DNA from: Pedococcus sp031456495
GTDB taxonomy: Bacteria; Actinomycetota; Actinomycetes; Actinomycetales; Dermatophilaceae
DNA: 64,000 nucleotides
Direction of reading: 5' to 3'
Assembly (NCBI RefSeq): GCF_031456495.1
Contig: NZ_JAVDUW010000001.1
Coordinates: 186,001 to 250,000 of the forward strand
Each line of letters starts with the position of its first letter. The first letter of the stretch is position 1. Below, one piece after another: positions 1 through 6,822 of this stretch. The notes under the pieces are model-generated. The model was not told where the DNA came from, did not search any database, and saw nothing but the letters and a program-made list of their open reading frames with translations. The position numbers and the translations under genes were made by a program.

Positions 1-1068
1 GCCGTTGATGACGCGGTAGACGGCGTTCTCGTTGCCGGGGATGAGCGACGACGCGAGCAGCACCGTGTCGCCCTCGCCGACGTCGATCCGGTGGTCGCGG
101 TTGGCCATGCGGGACAGGGCCGCCATCGGCTCGCCCTGGGACCCGGTGCAGATGAGGACCACCCGGTCGTCGGGCAGGTCGTCGAGCTTCTTGACGTCGA
201 CGAGCACGTTGTCGGGGACGTGCAGGTAGCCGAGGTCGGCGGCGATGCCCATGTTGCGGATCATCGAGCGTCCGACCATCGCGACCTTGCGCCCGGACTT
301 CTCCGCGGCGTCGAGGACCTGCTGGACCCGGTGCACGTGCGAGGAGAAGCAGGCGACGATGATCCGGCGCTCCGCGTGCCGGAAGACCTTGTCGATCGCC
401 GGCGCGATGTCGCGCTCGGGGGTCGTGAACCCGGGGACCTCGGCGTTGGTCGAGTCGGTCATGAACAGGTCGACACCCTCCTCCCCCAGCCGGGCGAACG
501 CCCGCAGGTCGGTGAGGCGGCGGTCCAGCGGCAGCTGGTCCATCTTGAAGTCGCCGGTGTGCAGGATCGTCCCGCCCGGCGTGCGCACGAAGACGGCCAG
601 CGCGTCGGGGATCGAGTGGTTGACGGCCACGAACTCGCAGTCGAAGACGCCGAGCCGCTCGCGCATCCCCTCCTTGACACCGAGCGTGTACGGCGTGATG
701 CGGTGCTCCTTGAGCTTCGCCTCGACCAGCGCGAGGGTCAGCATGGAGCCGACCAGCGGGATGTCCGGCTTCAGCCTGAGCAGGTACGGCACCGCGCCGA
801 TGTGGTCCTCGTGGCCGTGCGTCAGCACGATCGCCTGCACGTCGTCGAGGCGGTCCTCGATGTACTCGAAGTCGGGCAGGATCAGGTCGACGCCCGGGTG
901 GTGGTCCTCCGGGAACAGCACGCCGCAGTCGATGACGAGCAGCTGCCCGGCGTGCTCGATGACGGCCATGTTGCGGCCGACCTCACCGAGGCCGCCGAGG
1001 GCGACGATGCGCACGCCGCCGTCGACGAGCGGAGCGGGTGTGGTCAGCTCGGGGTGGGGGTGGCTCAC
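1..1068 (-). CDS. rnj: Ribonuclease J (3' part cut by window edge)
   Basis: Metallo-beta-lactamase/beta-CASP ribonuclease J, which matures and degrades RNA in the cytoplasm. The first 356 codons are visible; the C-terminal part lies outside the window. Near the N-terminus is the zinc-binding HGHEDH motif (about residues 84-89), followed by TGDFKMD and the HSIPDA segment typical of the family. The GTG start overlaps the dapA stop as GTGA, so the two genes are probably translationally coupled in a dapA-rnj operon, an order common in actinobacteria. The coupling makes the start choice firm. The family assignment is confident; the missing C-terminus cannot be judged. Confidence 0.93.
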   Translation of the reverse strand, partial: MSHPHPELTTPAPLVDGGVRIVALGGLGEVGRNMAVIEHAGQLLVIDCGVLFPEDHHPGVDLILPDFEYIEDRLDDVQAIVLTHGHEDHIGAVPYLLRLKPDIPLVGSMLTLALVEAKLKEHRITPYTLGVKEGMRERLGVFDCEFVAVNHSIPDALAVFVRTPGGTILHTGDFKMDQLPLDRRLTDLRAFARLGEEGVDLFMTDSTNAEVPGFTTPERDIAPAIDKVFRHAERRIIVACFSSHVHRVQQVLDAAEKSGRKVAMVGRSMIRNMGIAADLGYLHVPDNVLVDVKKLDDLPDDRVVLICTGSQGEPMAALSRMANRDHRIDVGEGDTVLLASSLIPGNENAVYRVING

Positions 1069-1955
1069 AGGAGACCCGACTCCTTCAGACCGGCGCGGAG
1101 CGCCTCGAGGTGCTCCGGTGGCGACTCGACGAGCGGCAGCCGGACCGTCGCGTGCTCGATCACCCCGAGCTCGACGAGGGCGGCCTTGGCCATGATCGCG
1201 CCCTGTGACGGCGTCATGATCGCCTCCACGGCCGGGATCAGCCGCTCGTGCACCTCGCGCGCCGCGGCCAGGTCGCCGGCGTCGACGGCGGCCAGCATCG
1301 CGGCATACTCGCGGCCCGCCACGTGTCCCACGACGCTCACGGTGCCGATCGCGCCCAGAGCCAGCCACGGCAGCGTGGTGGCGTCGTCGCCGGAGAAGTA
1401 GAGGAGGTCGGTCGCGGCGAGCACCTTGCTGGTCCCGAACGCGTTGCCCTTGGCGTCCTTGACCGCGCGGATGGTCGGCACCTGCGCCAGCTCGAGCAGG
1501 GTGGCCGTCGTGAACGGTATGCCAGTGCGGCCGGGGATGTCGTAGAGCATCACCGGGAGCTCGGTCGCCGCGGCGACGGCCTTGCAATGAGCGACGAGCC
1601 CGGGCTGCGTGGGCTTGTTGTAGTAGGGGCTGACGAGCAGCAGCCCGGTCGCCCCGGCGTCCTGGGCGCGGTGGGCCATCTCGACGCTGTGGGCGGTGTT
1701 GTTGGAGCCGACCCCGGCCACCACCTGGGCGCGGTCGCCGACGGTCTCGGCGACGAGCCGCACCATGGCGATGCTCTCGTCCTCGCTCAGGGTGGCCGAC
1801 TCCCCCGTCGTGCCGTTGACGACGATGCCGTCGTGGCCGGTGTCGAGGAGGTGGGTCGCGAGCCGGCGCGCGCCCTCCTCGTCGATGCTGCCGTCCGGAC
1901 GCATCGGGCTGACCATGGCCGTCAGGAGGCGGCCGAACGGGCTGTGCGTGCTCAT
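1065..1955 (-). CDS. dapA: 4-hydroxy-tetrahydrodipicolinate synthase
   Basis: Condenses pyruvate with aspartate semialdehyde, the first committed step of the diaminopimelate/lysine pathway, which also feeds peptidoglycan. The 296-residue TIM barrel has normal family length. GTTGE (about 48-52) binds the pyruvate carboxylate, LYDIPGR carries the catalytic Tyr (about 138), and the Schiff-base Lys is in AVKDA (about 166). I chose the ATG at 1955 because a TAGCCT -10 box ends only 7 bases upstream and no ribosome site is present, which fits a leaderless transcript. It overlaps rnj by 4 bases. dapB, a later step of the same pathway, lies 4 kb away on the same strand. Confidence 0.95.
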   Translation of the reverse strand: MSTHSPFGRLLTAMVSPMRPDGSIDEEGARRLATHLLDTGHDGIVVNGTTGESATLSEDESIAMVRLVAETVGDRAQVVAGVGSNNTAHSVEMAHRAQDAGATGLLLVSPYYNKPTQPGLVAHCKAVAAATELPVMLYDIPGRTGIPFTTATLLELAQVPTIRAVKDAKGNAFGTSKVLAATDLLYFSGDDATTLPWLALGAIGTVSVVGHVAGREYAAMLAAVDAGDLAAAREVHERLIPAVEAIMTPSQGAIMAKAALVELGVIEHATVRLPLVESPPEHLEALRAGLKESGLL

Positions 1956-1962
1956 GCACTGC

Positions 1963-1968
1963 AGGCTA
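1963..1968 (-). promoter_or_regulatory. Leaderless promoter -10 box for dapA
   Basis: TAGCCT on the minus strand, 7 bases before the dapA ATG. Transcription would begin at or next to the start codon. No clear -35 box and no Shine-Dalgarno sequence are visible. Confidence 0.55.
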
Positions 1969-2084
1969 TCGCCCCGGGGGGCCGGCTCCGGTCCCGGCGC
2001 CGCATCCACCACCCCAGAACGGCGGGAACCCGGCGCCGGCTGGCGCTCCCGCGCCGTTCCCTCGGTCCCGGCACCGCTCCGGGA

Positions 2085-2090
2085 TACCCT
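2085..2090 (+). promoter_or_regulatory. Leaderless promoter -10 box for thyA-folA
   Basis: TACCCT followed by six bases and then the thyA GTG. This is the same architecture as at dapA, dapB, ndk and plsC in this window. No ribosome-binding site precedes thyA, which supports a leaderless message. Confidence 0.5.
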
Positions 2091-2096
2091 GCGAGC

Positions 2097-2906
2097 GTGC
2101 AGCAGTACCTCGACCTCCTCGACCACGTCCTCACCACCGGGGTGGACAAGTCCGACCGCACCGGGACGGGCACGCGCTCGGTCTTCGGGTACCAGATGCG
2201 GTTCGACCTGGCCGACGGCTTCCCGGTCCTGACCACCAAGAAGCTGCACCTCAAGTCGATCATCGGCGAGCTCATCTGGTTCCTGCGCGGCGACTCCAAC
2301 GTCCGCTGGCTGCAGGAGCGCGGCATCACGATCTGGGACGAGTGGGCCGACGAGAACGGCGACCTCGGGCCCGTCTACGGCTACCAGTGGCGGTCCTGGC
2401 CGACACCCGACGGCCGCCACGTCGACCAGATCGCGAAGGTCATCGAGTCGATCCGCACCAACCCCGACTCCCGCCGCCACATCGTCAGCGCGTGGAACGT
2501 CGCCGACGTCGACGACATGGCGCTGCCGCCGTGCCACACGATGTTCCAGTTCTACGTCACCCCGGCGACGGACGGCCGGCGCGCGCGCCTCTCCTGCCAG
2601 CTCTACCAGCGGTCGGCCGACATCTTCCTCGGCGTCCCGTTCAACATCGCGTCCTACGCCCTGCTCACGATGGTCGTCGCCCAGCTGACCGACCTCGAGC
2701 CGGGCGAGTTCGTGCACACCCTGGGCGACGCCCACCTGTACTCGAACCACTTCGAGCAGGCGCGGCTGCAGCTGACCCGCGAGCCGCTCCCCCTGCCGAC
2801 CATGCGGATCACCCCGCACGCGTCGATCGACGACTACGACCTCGGCGACTTCGAGCTCGTCGGCTACGAGGCCCACCCCTCGATCAAGGCACCGATCGCC
2901 GTATGA
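2097..2906 (+). CDS. thyA: Thymidylate synthase (ThyA type)
   Basis: Converts dUMP to dTMP using methylene-tetrahydrofolate, releasing dihydrofolate. The 269 residues are close to the usual 264. Visible motifs are the phosphate-binding Arg near the N-terminus (DRTGTGT), the catalytic Cys in PPCHTMFQF (about 146), and the QRSADIFLGVPFN block that binds nucleotide and folate. The GTG start is set by the -10 box six bases upstream and by the true N-terminus of the family (QQYLDLLDHVL). The stop overlaps the folA start as ATGA, so the enzyme that recycles its dihydrofolate product is co-translated. Confidence 0.96.
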   Translation: MQQYLDLLDHVLTTGVDKSDRTGTGTRSVFGYQMRFDLADGFPVLTTKKLHLKSIIGELIWFLRGDSNVRWLQERGITIWDEWADENGDLGPVYGYQWRSWPTPDGRHVDQIAKVIESIRTNPDSRRHIVSAWNVADVDDMALPPCHTMFQFYVTPATDGRRARLSCQLYQRSADIFLGVPFNIASYALLTMVVAQLTDLEPGEFVHTLGDAHLYSNHFEQARLQLTREPLPLPTMRITPHASIDDYDLGDFELVGYEAHPSIKAPIAV

Positions 2907-3370
2907 CCTCGGTGACGCTCATCGCGGCGGTCGGGCGCAACGGCGTCATCGGCGCCGACAACGACATGCCCTGGCACCTCCCCGAGGACTTCGCGTTCTT
3001 CAAGCGGACCACGATGGGCCACCCGATGGTCATGGGGCGCAAGACGTTCGACTCGATCGGCCGGGTGCTGCCGGGCCGCCGCACGATCGTCATCACCCGC
3101 CAACCCGACTGGTCGCACGCCGACGTCGAGACGGCCCACTCGCTGAGCGAGGCCCTCGCCCTGGCCGGGCCGGCCGACGAGGTGTTCGTGTGCGGCGGCG
3201 GTCAGGTCTACGCCGAGGCGATGCCGTTCGCCCAGCGGCTGCTCATCACCGAGGTCGACCAGGCGCCCGACGGCGACGTGACCTTCCCGACGATCGACCG
3301 CGCCCGGTGGCGCGAGGTGAGCCGCGAGCACCGCGACGGCTTCAGCTGGGTCGCGTACGAGCGCGCCTGA
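2903..3370 (+). CDS. folA: Dihydrofolate reductase
   Basis: Reduces dihydrofolate to tetrahydrofolate with NADPH, closing the cycle opened by ThyA. The 155 residues are standard length. The Met20-loop region reads NGVIGADNDMPWHLPEDF, with the catalytic acid at about Asp29. It is followed by the NADPH-binding VMGRKTFDSIG block and FVCGGGQVYAEA near residue 95. ATG overlaps the thyA TGA, fixing the start. It is likely expressed only from the thyA promoter. Confidence 0.96.
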   Translation: MTSVTLIAAVGRNGVIGADNDMPWHLPEDFAFFKRTTMGHPMVMGRKTFDSIGRVLPGRRTIVITRQPDWSHADVETAHSLSEALALAGPADEVFVCGGGQVYAEAMPFAQRLLITEVDQAPDGDVTFPTIDRARWREVSREHRDGFSWVAYERA

Positions 3371-3439
3371 ACCCCTCGCCACGACCGGCCTGCGGGCCCC
3401 CGGACGCCCCCGCGGGGACGTGCTGGGAGGATGGCGGCC

Positions 3440-4018
3440 ATGGCGCACGACCACCCGCACCCGCCCGGACCGCTCGCTGACGCGAGCGTGCGCACCGCCC
3501 GTGAGAGCGACGCACCGGCCGTGGGCCTGGTGCAGGCGACCGTCTTCCGTGAGGCGTATGCCGGGGTGCTGCCCGGCGAGGTCGTGGACGGCTTCGAGCC
3601 GCAGGCCTTCGCGAGCGCCTGGCGGCGGTCGCTCGCGTCCCCGCCGAGCGGGGTCTACCGGCTGCTCGTGGCCTGCGCCGGTGAGCAGGTGGTCGGGTTC
3701 GCCTCGATCGGGCCCAGCCAGGACCCCGACGCCTCGCCGGAGACCGGGGAGCTGAGCGTGCTGGGGGTGCACCCGCAGGCGCGGCGCAGCGGCCACGGGT
3801 CCCGCCTGCTCAACGCCGCCGTCGACACCCTGCGCGGCGCCGGGGCCGAGGCCCTCTCCACCTGGGTGCTGGCCGAGGACGAGGCCACCCGAGCGTTCCT
3901 CATGACGGCCGGGCTGCACCCCGACGGCGCGTTCCGCGACCGGGTCGTCTCCCCCGACGGCACGACCGCGCGCGAGGTCCGCCTGGTCGCCGACATCACG
4001 GCGCCACCACCGGCATGA
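3440..4018 (+). CDS. GNAT-family N-acetyltransferase
   Basis: 192-residue acetyl-CoA-dependent acetyltransferase; the acceptor is unknown. The acetyl-CoA-binding segment reads LGVHPQARRSGHGSRLL (about 112-128), a good match to the Q/R-x-x-G-x-G/A loop. A second ATG lies 9 bases upstream at 3431, but the GGGAGG ribosome site sits directly against it. The ATG at 3440 has normal spacing and is preferred. The stop codon overlaps the azlC ATG, so the three genes from here to azlD form one operon, which hints at a substrate related to amino acids. That link is only inference. Confidence 0.8.
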   Translation: MAHDHPHPPGPLADASVRTARESDAPAVGLVQATVFREAYAGVLPGEVVDGFEPQAFASAWRRSLASPPSGVYRLLVACAGEQVVGFASIGPSQDPDASPETGELSVLGVHPQARRSGHGSRLLNAAVDTLRGAGAEALSTWVLAEDEATRAFLMTAGLHPDGAFRDRVVSPDGTTAREVRLVADITAPPPA

Positions 4019-4749
4019 CCACCGCGGCGCTCGCAGCCGGGCGCCGACGGCAGGTGCTGCGCCAGGCGGCATCGGTGTCCGTCGCCACGGGCGCCTACGG
4101 CATCAGCTTCGGAGCCCTGTCGGTCGCCGCCGGGCTCAGCACCTGGCAGACGCAGGTGCTCTCGCTGCTGATGTTCACCGGTGGCTCGCAGTTCGCCTTC
4201 GTCGGCATCCTCGCGAGCGCGCCCACCGGTGGGCTCACGGCGGTGGCGACCGCGAGCCTGCTCGGCATCCGCAACGGCCTCTACGGCCTGCAGGTGTCCC
4301 AGCTCCTGGGCGCCCGCGGCCCCCGGCGGCTGCTGGCCGCCCACCTCACCATCGACGAGTCCACCGCCGTGGGCGTCGGCCAGCCGGAGGCGGCCGCGGG
4401 GCGGCTGGGGTTCTGGGCCACCGGGCTCGGGGTCTTCCTCTGCTGGAACGCCATGACGCTCGTGGGCGCACTCGTCGGCAACCAGATCGGGGACCCCCGC
4501 ACCTACGGTCTCGACGCCGCGGCAGCCGCGGCCTTCTGCGCCCTGCTGTGGCCGCGCCTGAAGTCGTGGGACGCCTTCGCGATCGCCGCGCTGGCCGCCC
4601 TGGTCTCGGTCCTCGTCGCCCCGCACGCGCCGGCAGGCGTCCCCGTGCTCGTGGCTGCGCTGTGCGCCCTGCTCGCGGGCGTGTGGCGCCGGGCGCACCA
4701 GGACCCGCGACCGCCGCACCACTGGAGTGACGAGGAGCCGACCCCGTGA
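4015..4749 (+). CDS. azlC: AzlC-type branched-chain amino acid exporter, large subunit
   Basis: Membrane protein of the AzlC/BrnF family, which with AzlD/BrnE exports branched-chain amino acids. 244 residues with about six to seven hydrophobic helices. The family signature around GISFGALSVAAGLSTWQT and LMFTGGSQFAF lies in the first 65 residues, and NGLYGLQVS follows near residue 90. The ATG overlaps the stop of the upstream acetyltransferase, and the C-terminus overlaps azlD by 4 bases (GTGA), the usual pairing. The C-terminal tail is hydrophilic and probably cytoplasmic. Confidence 0.88.
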   Translation: MTTAALAAGRRRQVLRQAASVSVATGAYGISFGALSVAAGLSTWQTQVLSLLMFTGGSQFAFVGILASAPTGGLTAVATASLLGIRNGLYGLQVSQLLGARGPRRLLAAHLTIDESTAVGVGQPEAAAGRLGFWATGLGVFLCWNAMTLVGALVGNQIGDPRTYGLDAAAAAAFCALLWPRLKSWDAFAIAALAALVSVLVAPHAPAGVPVLVAALCALLAGVWRRAHQDPRPPHHWSDEEPTP

Positions 4750-5060
4750 GCACGTGGACCGCGGTCCTGCTCGGCTGCGCCCTGGCATACCTCCTCAAGG
4801 TCCTGGGCCACGTCGTGCCGGTGCGCTGGCTGGAGGGCGAGCGCACGGCTCGGGTGACGTCCGCGCTGCCCGTCGCGCTGCTCGCCGCGCTCGTGGCGGT
4901 GCAGACCTTCACCAAGACCGGGGGTGACCTGACGGCGGACGCGCGAGCCGTGGCCGTCGCGGTGGCGGTCGTGGCGCTGCTGCTGCGCGCGCCGTTCCTC
5001 GTGGTCGTCGTGCTGGCGGCCGTCACCGCGGCACTGCTGCGCCTGGCCGGGATGGCCTAG
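4746..5060 (+). CDS. azlD: AzlD-type branched-chain amino acid exporter, small subunit
   Basis: 104-residue membrane protein with three to four short hydrophobic segments, the partner of AzlC. It begins with GTG within the azlC stop (GTGA overlap). The segment TYLLKVLGHVVPVRWL-like near residue 20 and the RAPFLVVVVLAAVTAALLR C-terminus match the family pattern. It ends 19 bases before the convergent VOC gene; a short GGCGC-TCA-GCGCC palindrome lies at the junction, too small to call a terminator with confidence. Confidence 0.83.
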   Translation: MSTWTAVLLGCALAYLLKVLGHVVPVRWLEGERTARVTSALPVALLAALVAVQTFTKTGGDLTADARAVAVAVAVVALLLRAPFLVVVVLAAVTAALLRLAGMA

Positions 5061-5079
5061 ACGCAGAGCGGGACGGCGC

Positions 5080-5448
5080 TCAGCGCCACTCGAGCGCGTC
5101 CTCGACGAACCGGTCGCCGGTCTGCACCGGTACGACGCAGAACACGAGGTCCCCGGGATCGGCCATCACCACGTAGGTCTCGTGCCGCTGCACCACGCGG
5201 GCGCCGAGGCCCTCCAGCCGGGCCACCTCGGCGGCCACGTCGTCGGTCTCGATGTCGAGGTGGATGCGCGACGGCCCCTCCTGGAGGCGCTGGGTCTCCA
5301 GGCTGACGGTGCCGATCTCGCCGACCGAGGCGTACTCGCCGTCGGGCCGGGGCCGGACGCCCTGCACACCGGCCCAGAACTGCATCCCGGCGTCGTAGTG
5401 CTCAGGGGCGTGGTCGATGAGGACGAGACCGATGCGTGAACGGTGCAT
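5080..5448 (-). CDS. VOC (glyoxalase/bleomycin-resistance-like) protein
   Basis: 122-residue protein of the vicinal-oxygen-chelate fold, made of two beta-alpha-beta-beta-beta modules. The N-terminus reads RIGLVLIDHAPEHYDAGMQFW, and a metal-ligand-like His lies in SRIHLDIETDD (about residue 70). The middle ARLEGLGARVVQRH and the C-terminal MADPGDLVFCVV are typical of single-domain VOC proteins in actinobacteria. The substrate cannot be told. It stands alone, with about 110 bases separating it from the next gene upstream. Start: the ATG at 5448 gives the normal N-terminus. Confidence 0.78.
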   Translation of the reverse strand: MHRSRIGLVLIDHAPEHYDAGMQFWAGVQGVRPRPDGEYASVGEIGTVSLETQRLQEGPSRIHLDIETDDVAAEVARLEGLGARVVQRHETYVVMADPGDLVFCVVPVQTGDRFVEDALEWR

Positions 5449-5558
5449 GGCAGCAACCGTAGGCCGCGTCGGCCTCCTCGCGCGCCCCCTGCGTCGGGTC
5501 CGGCCGCGAGTCCGGTGGTCAGGGCCGCGCGGGCGCGCACGCAGACCCCGGACGGCGC

Positions 5559-5906
5559 TCAGTGCCGCTGGGCACGCCAGGCGCGCACGGCGGCCCGGTA
5601 GTGCCGCTGCTCCCCTGCCCGGTCCTTGCCGACCCGGCAGTCCTCCGCCAGCTCGAGCTCCTGCACCACCTGCGGCGCGGCGTTCCCGGCGTGCGCCTCG
5701 GCCAGCATCCGCGACCCGTCGCGGGCGAGGCGGACCAGCGGGACCATCGCCAGCAGCGCGACGACGGGCACGAGCACCACGCCGAGGCCGAGCAGCACGG
5801 GCACCAGGCGCCCGTCGGCGATCAGGGCGAAGCCGCGCCAGCCGATCGTGGCGGAGTAGAACGCGAGGACGACCAGCAGGACGACCGCGGTGAACTTCTC
5901 GCGCAC
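5559..5906 (-). CDS. Small two-helix membrane protein downstream of dapB
   Basis: 115 residues, function unknown. Two hydrophobic segments (about 5-25 and 35-60) precede a hydrophilic, partly charged cytoplasmic tail with a cluster of Arg/Ala near the end. The GTG start follows the dapB stop immediately (TGA then GTG), so it is co-transcribed with dapB and very likely translated by re-initiation. The tight join is the main evidence that it is real. No known motif was recognised, so no function is proposed. Confidence 0.6.
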   Translation of the reverse strand: MREKFTAVVLLVVLAFYSATIGWRGFALIADGRLVPVLLGLGVVLVPVVALLAMVPLVRLARDGSRMLAEAHAGNAAPQVVQELELAEDCRVGKDRAGEQRHYRAAVRAWRAQRH

Positions 5907-6674
5907 TCAGTCCCCCAGGCCGAGGTAGTGCTCGAGGCCGACGGTCACCCCGGGGTGGTCGGCCACCCCGCGCACGCCGGCCAGGACGCCGGGCATGAAC
6001 GACTCGCGGTCGAAGGAGTCGTGCCGGATCGTGAGCAGCTCGCCCGGGCCACCGAGCAGGACCTCCTGGTGCGCCACCAGCCCGCGCAGCCGCACCGAGT
6101 GCACCGGTATGCCGTCGACGCGCGCACCCCGCGCACCGTCCGGGTCGTGCGTGGTGGCGTCCGGGACGTCGCCGAGCCCGGCGTCGCGCCGCGCCTCGCC
6201 GATCATCCGGGCGGTGCGGGCCGCGGTCCCGGAAGGCGCGTCGACCTTGGCCGGGTGGTGCAGCTCGACGACCTCGACCGACTCGAAGAACCGGGCCGCC
6301 TGCGCGGCGAACCGCATCATGAGGATCGCGCCGATCGCGAAGTTGGGGGCGATGAGCACGCCCACCCGCGGGTGGTCGGCGAGCTGGTGACGGACGGTCT
6401 CCAGGCGGGCGTCGTCCCAGCCGGTCGCGCCCACGACGACGTGCACGTCGCGCTCGACGCAGTGGGCGACCACACCGGGCGAGGAGTCGGGCACGGTCAG
6501 GTCGACGACGACCTGCGCCCCGCCGAGGTCGCCGAGGTCGTCGCCCCGGCCGTAGCGGCCCACGAGCTCGAGGTCGTCGGCCGCCTCGACCGCGCGGCAG
6601 GCCTGCTGCCCCATCCGGCCGTTCGCGCCGACCACCGCCACCCGCGTCGTGCCGCCCTGCGTCGTCTCGCTCAC
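5907..6674 (-). CDS. dapB: 4-hydroxy-tetrahydrodipicolinate reductase
   Basis: NAD(P)H-dependent second enzyme of the diaminopimelate branch, acting on the DapA product. The 255 residues match the family. The Rossmann GANGRMG lies at residues about 16-22, the catalytic ELHHPAKVDAPSGT block carries the His and Lys pairs (about 143-156), and APNFAIGA sits in between. The GTG start is fixed by a TAGGCT -10 box six bases upstream with no Shine-Dalgarno sequence. It is followed directly by a small membrane-protein gene. Confidence 0.95.
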   Translation of the reverse strand: MSETTQGGTTRVAVVGANGRMGQQACRAVEAADDLELVGRYGRGDDLGDLGGAQVVVDLTVPDSSPGVVAHCVERDVHVVVGATGWDDARLETVRHQLADHPRVGVLIAPNFAIGAILMMRFAAQAARFFESVEVVELHHPAKVDAPSGTAARTARMIGEARRDAGLGDVPDATTHDPDGARGARVDGIPVHSVRLRGLVAHQEVLLGGPGELLTIRHDSFDRESFMPGVLAGVRGVADHPGVTVGLEHYLGLGD

Positions 6675-6680
6675 CGGGCC

Positions 6681-6686
6681 AGCCTA
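6681..6686 (-). promoter_or_regulatory. Leaderless promoter -10 box for dapB
   Basis: TAGGCT on the minus strand, six bases before the dapB GTG. No ribosome site is present. Confidence 0.55.
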
Positions 6687-6749
6687 ACGACGCGCCTCGT
6701 GCCGGCACGGCCCGGCGTCCCGGTACCGCGGGACGAGCCCGTGCGACGG

Positions 6750-6782
6750 ACGGGCCCGCCCCCACGGTGGGGACGGGCCCGT
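6750..6782 (-). terminator. Strong hairpin after the secreted nuclease gene
   Basis: Nine-base arms ACGGGCCCG / CGGGCCCGT with a second paired block CCCCA/TGGGG inside and a 3-base loop. It lies about 40 bases past the nuclease stop and upstream of dapB. No U-tract follows, as is usual in very GC-rich actinobacteria. Confidence 0.65.
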
Positions 6783-6822
6783 CGTGCCGCGCACGCGGCA
6801 TACCTCTCGCTCTACGAGCTCA

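Noticed and set aside
3431..3439. Earlier ATG for the GNAT gene
   Set aside because: It abuts the GGGAGG ribosome site; the ATG nine bases later has proper spacing.
5075..5087. Bidirectional terminator between azlD and the VOC gene
   Set aside because: The palindrome has only five base pairs and overlaps the VOC stop codon.
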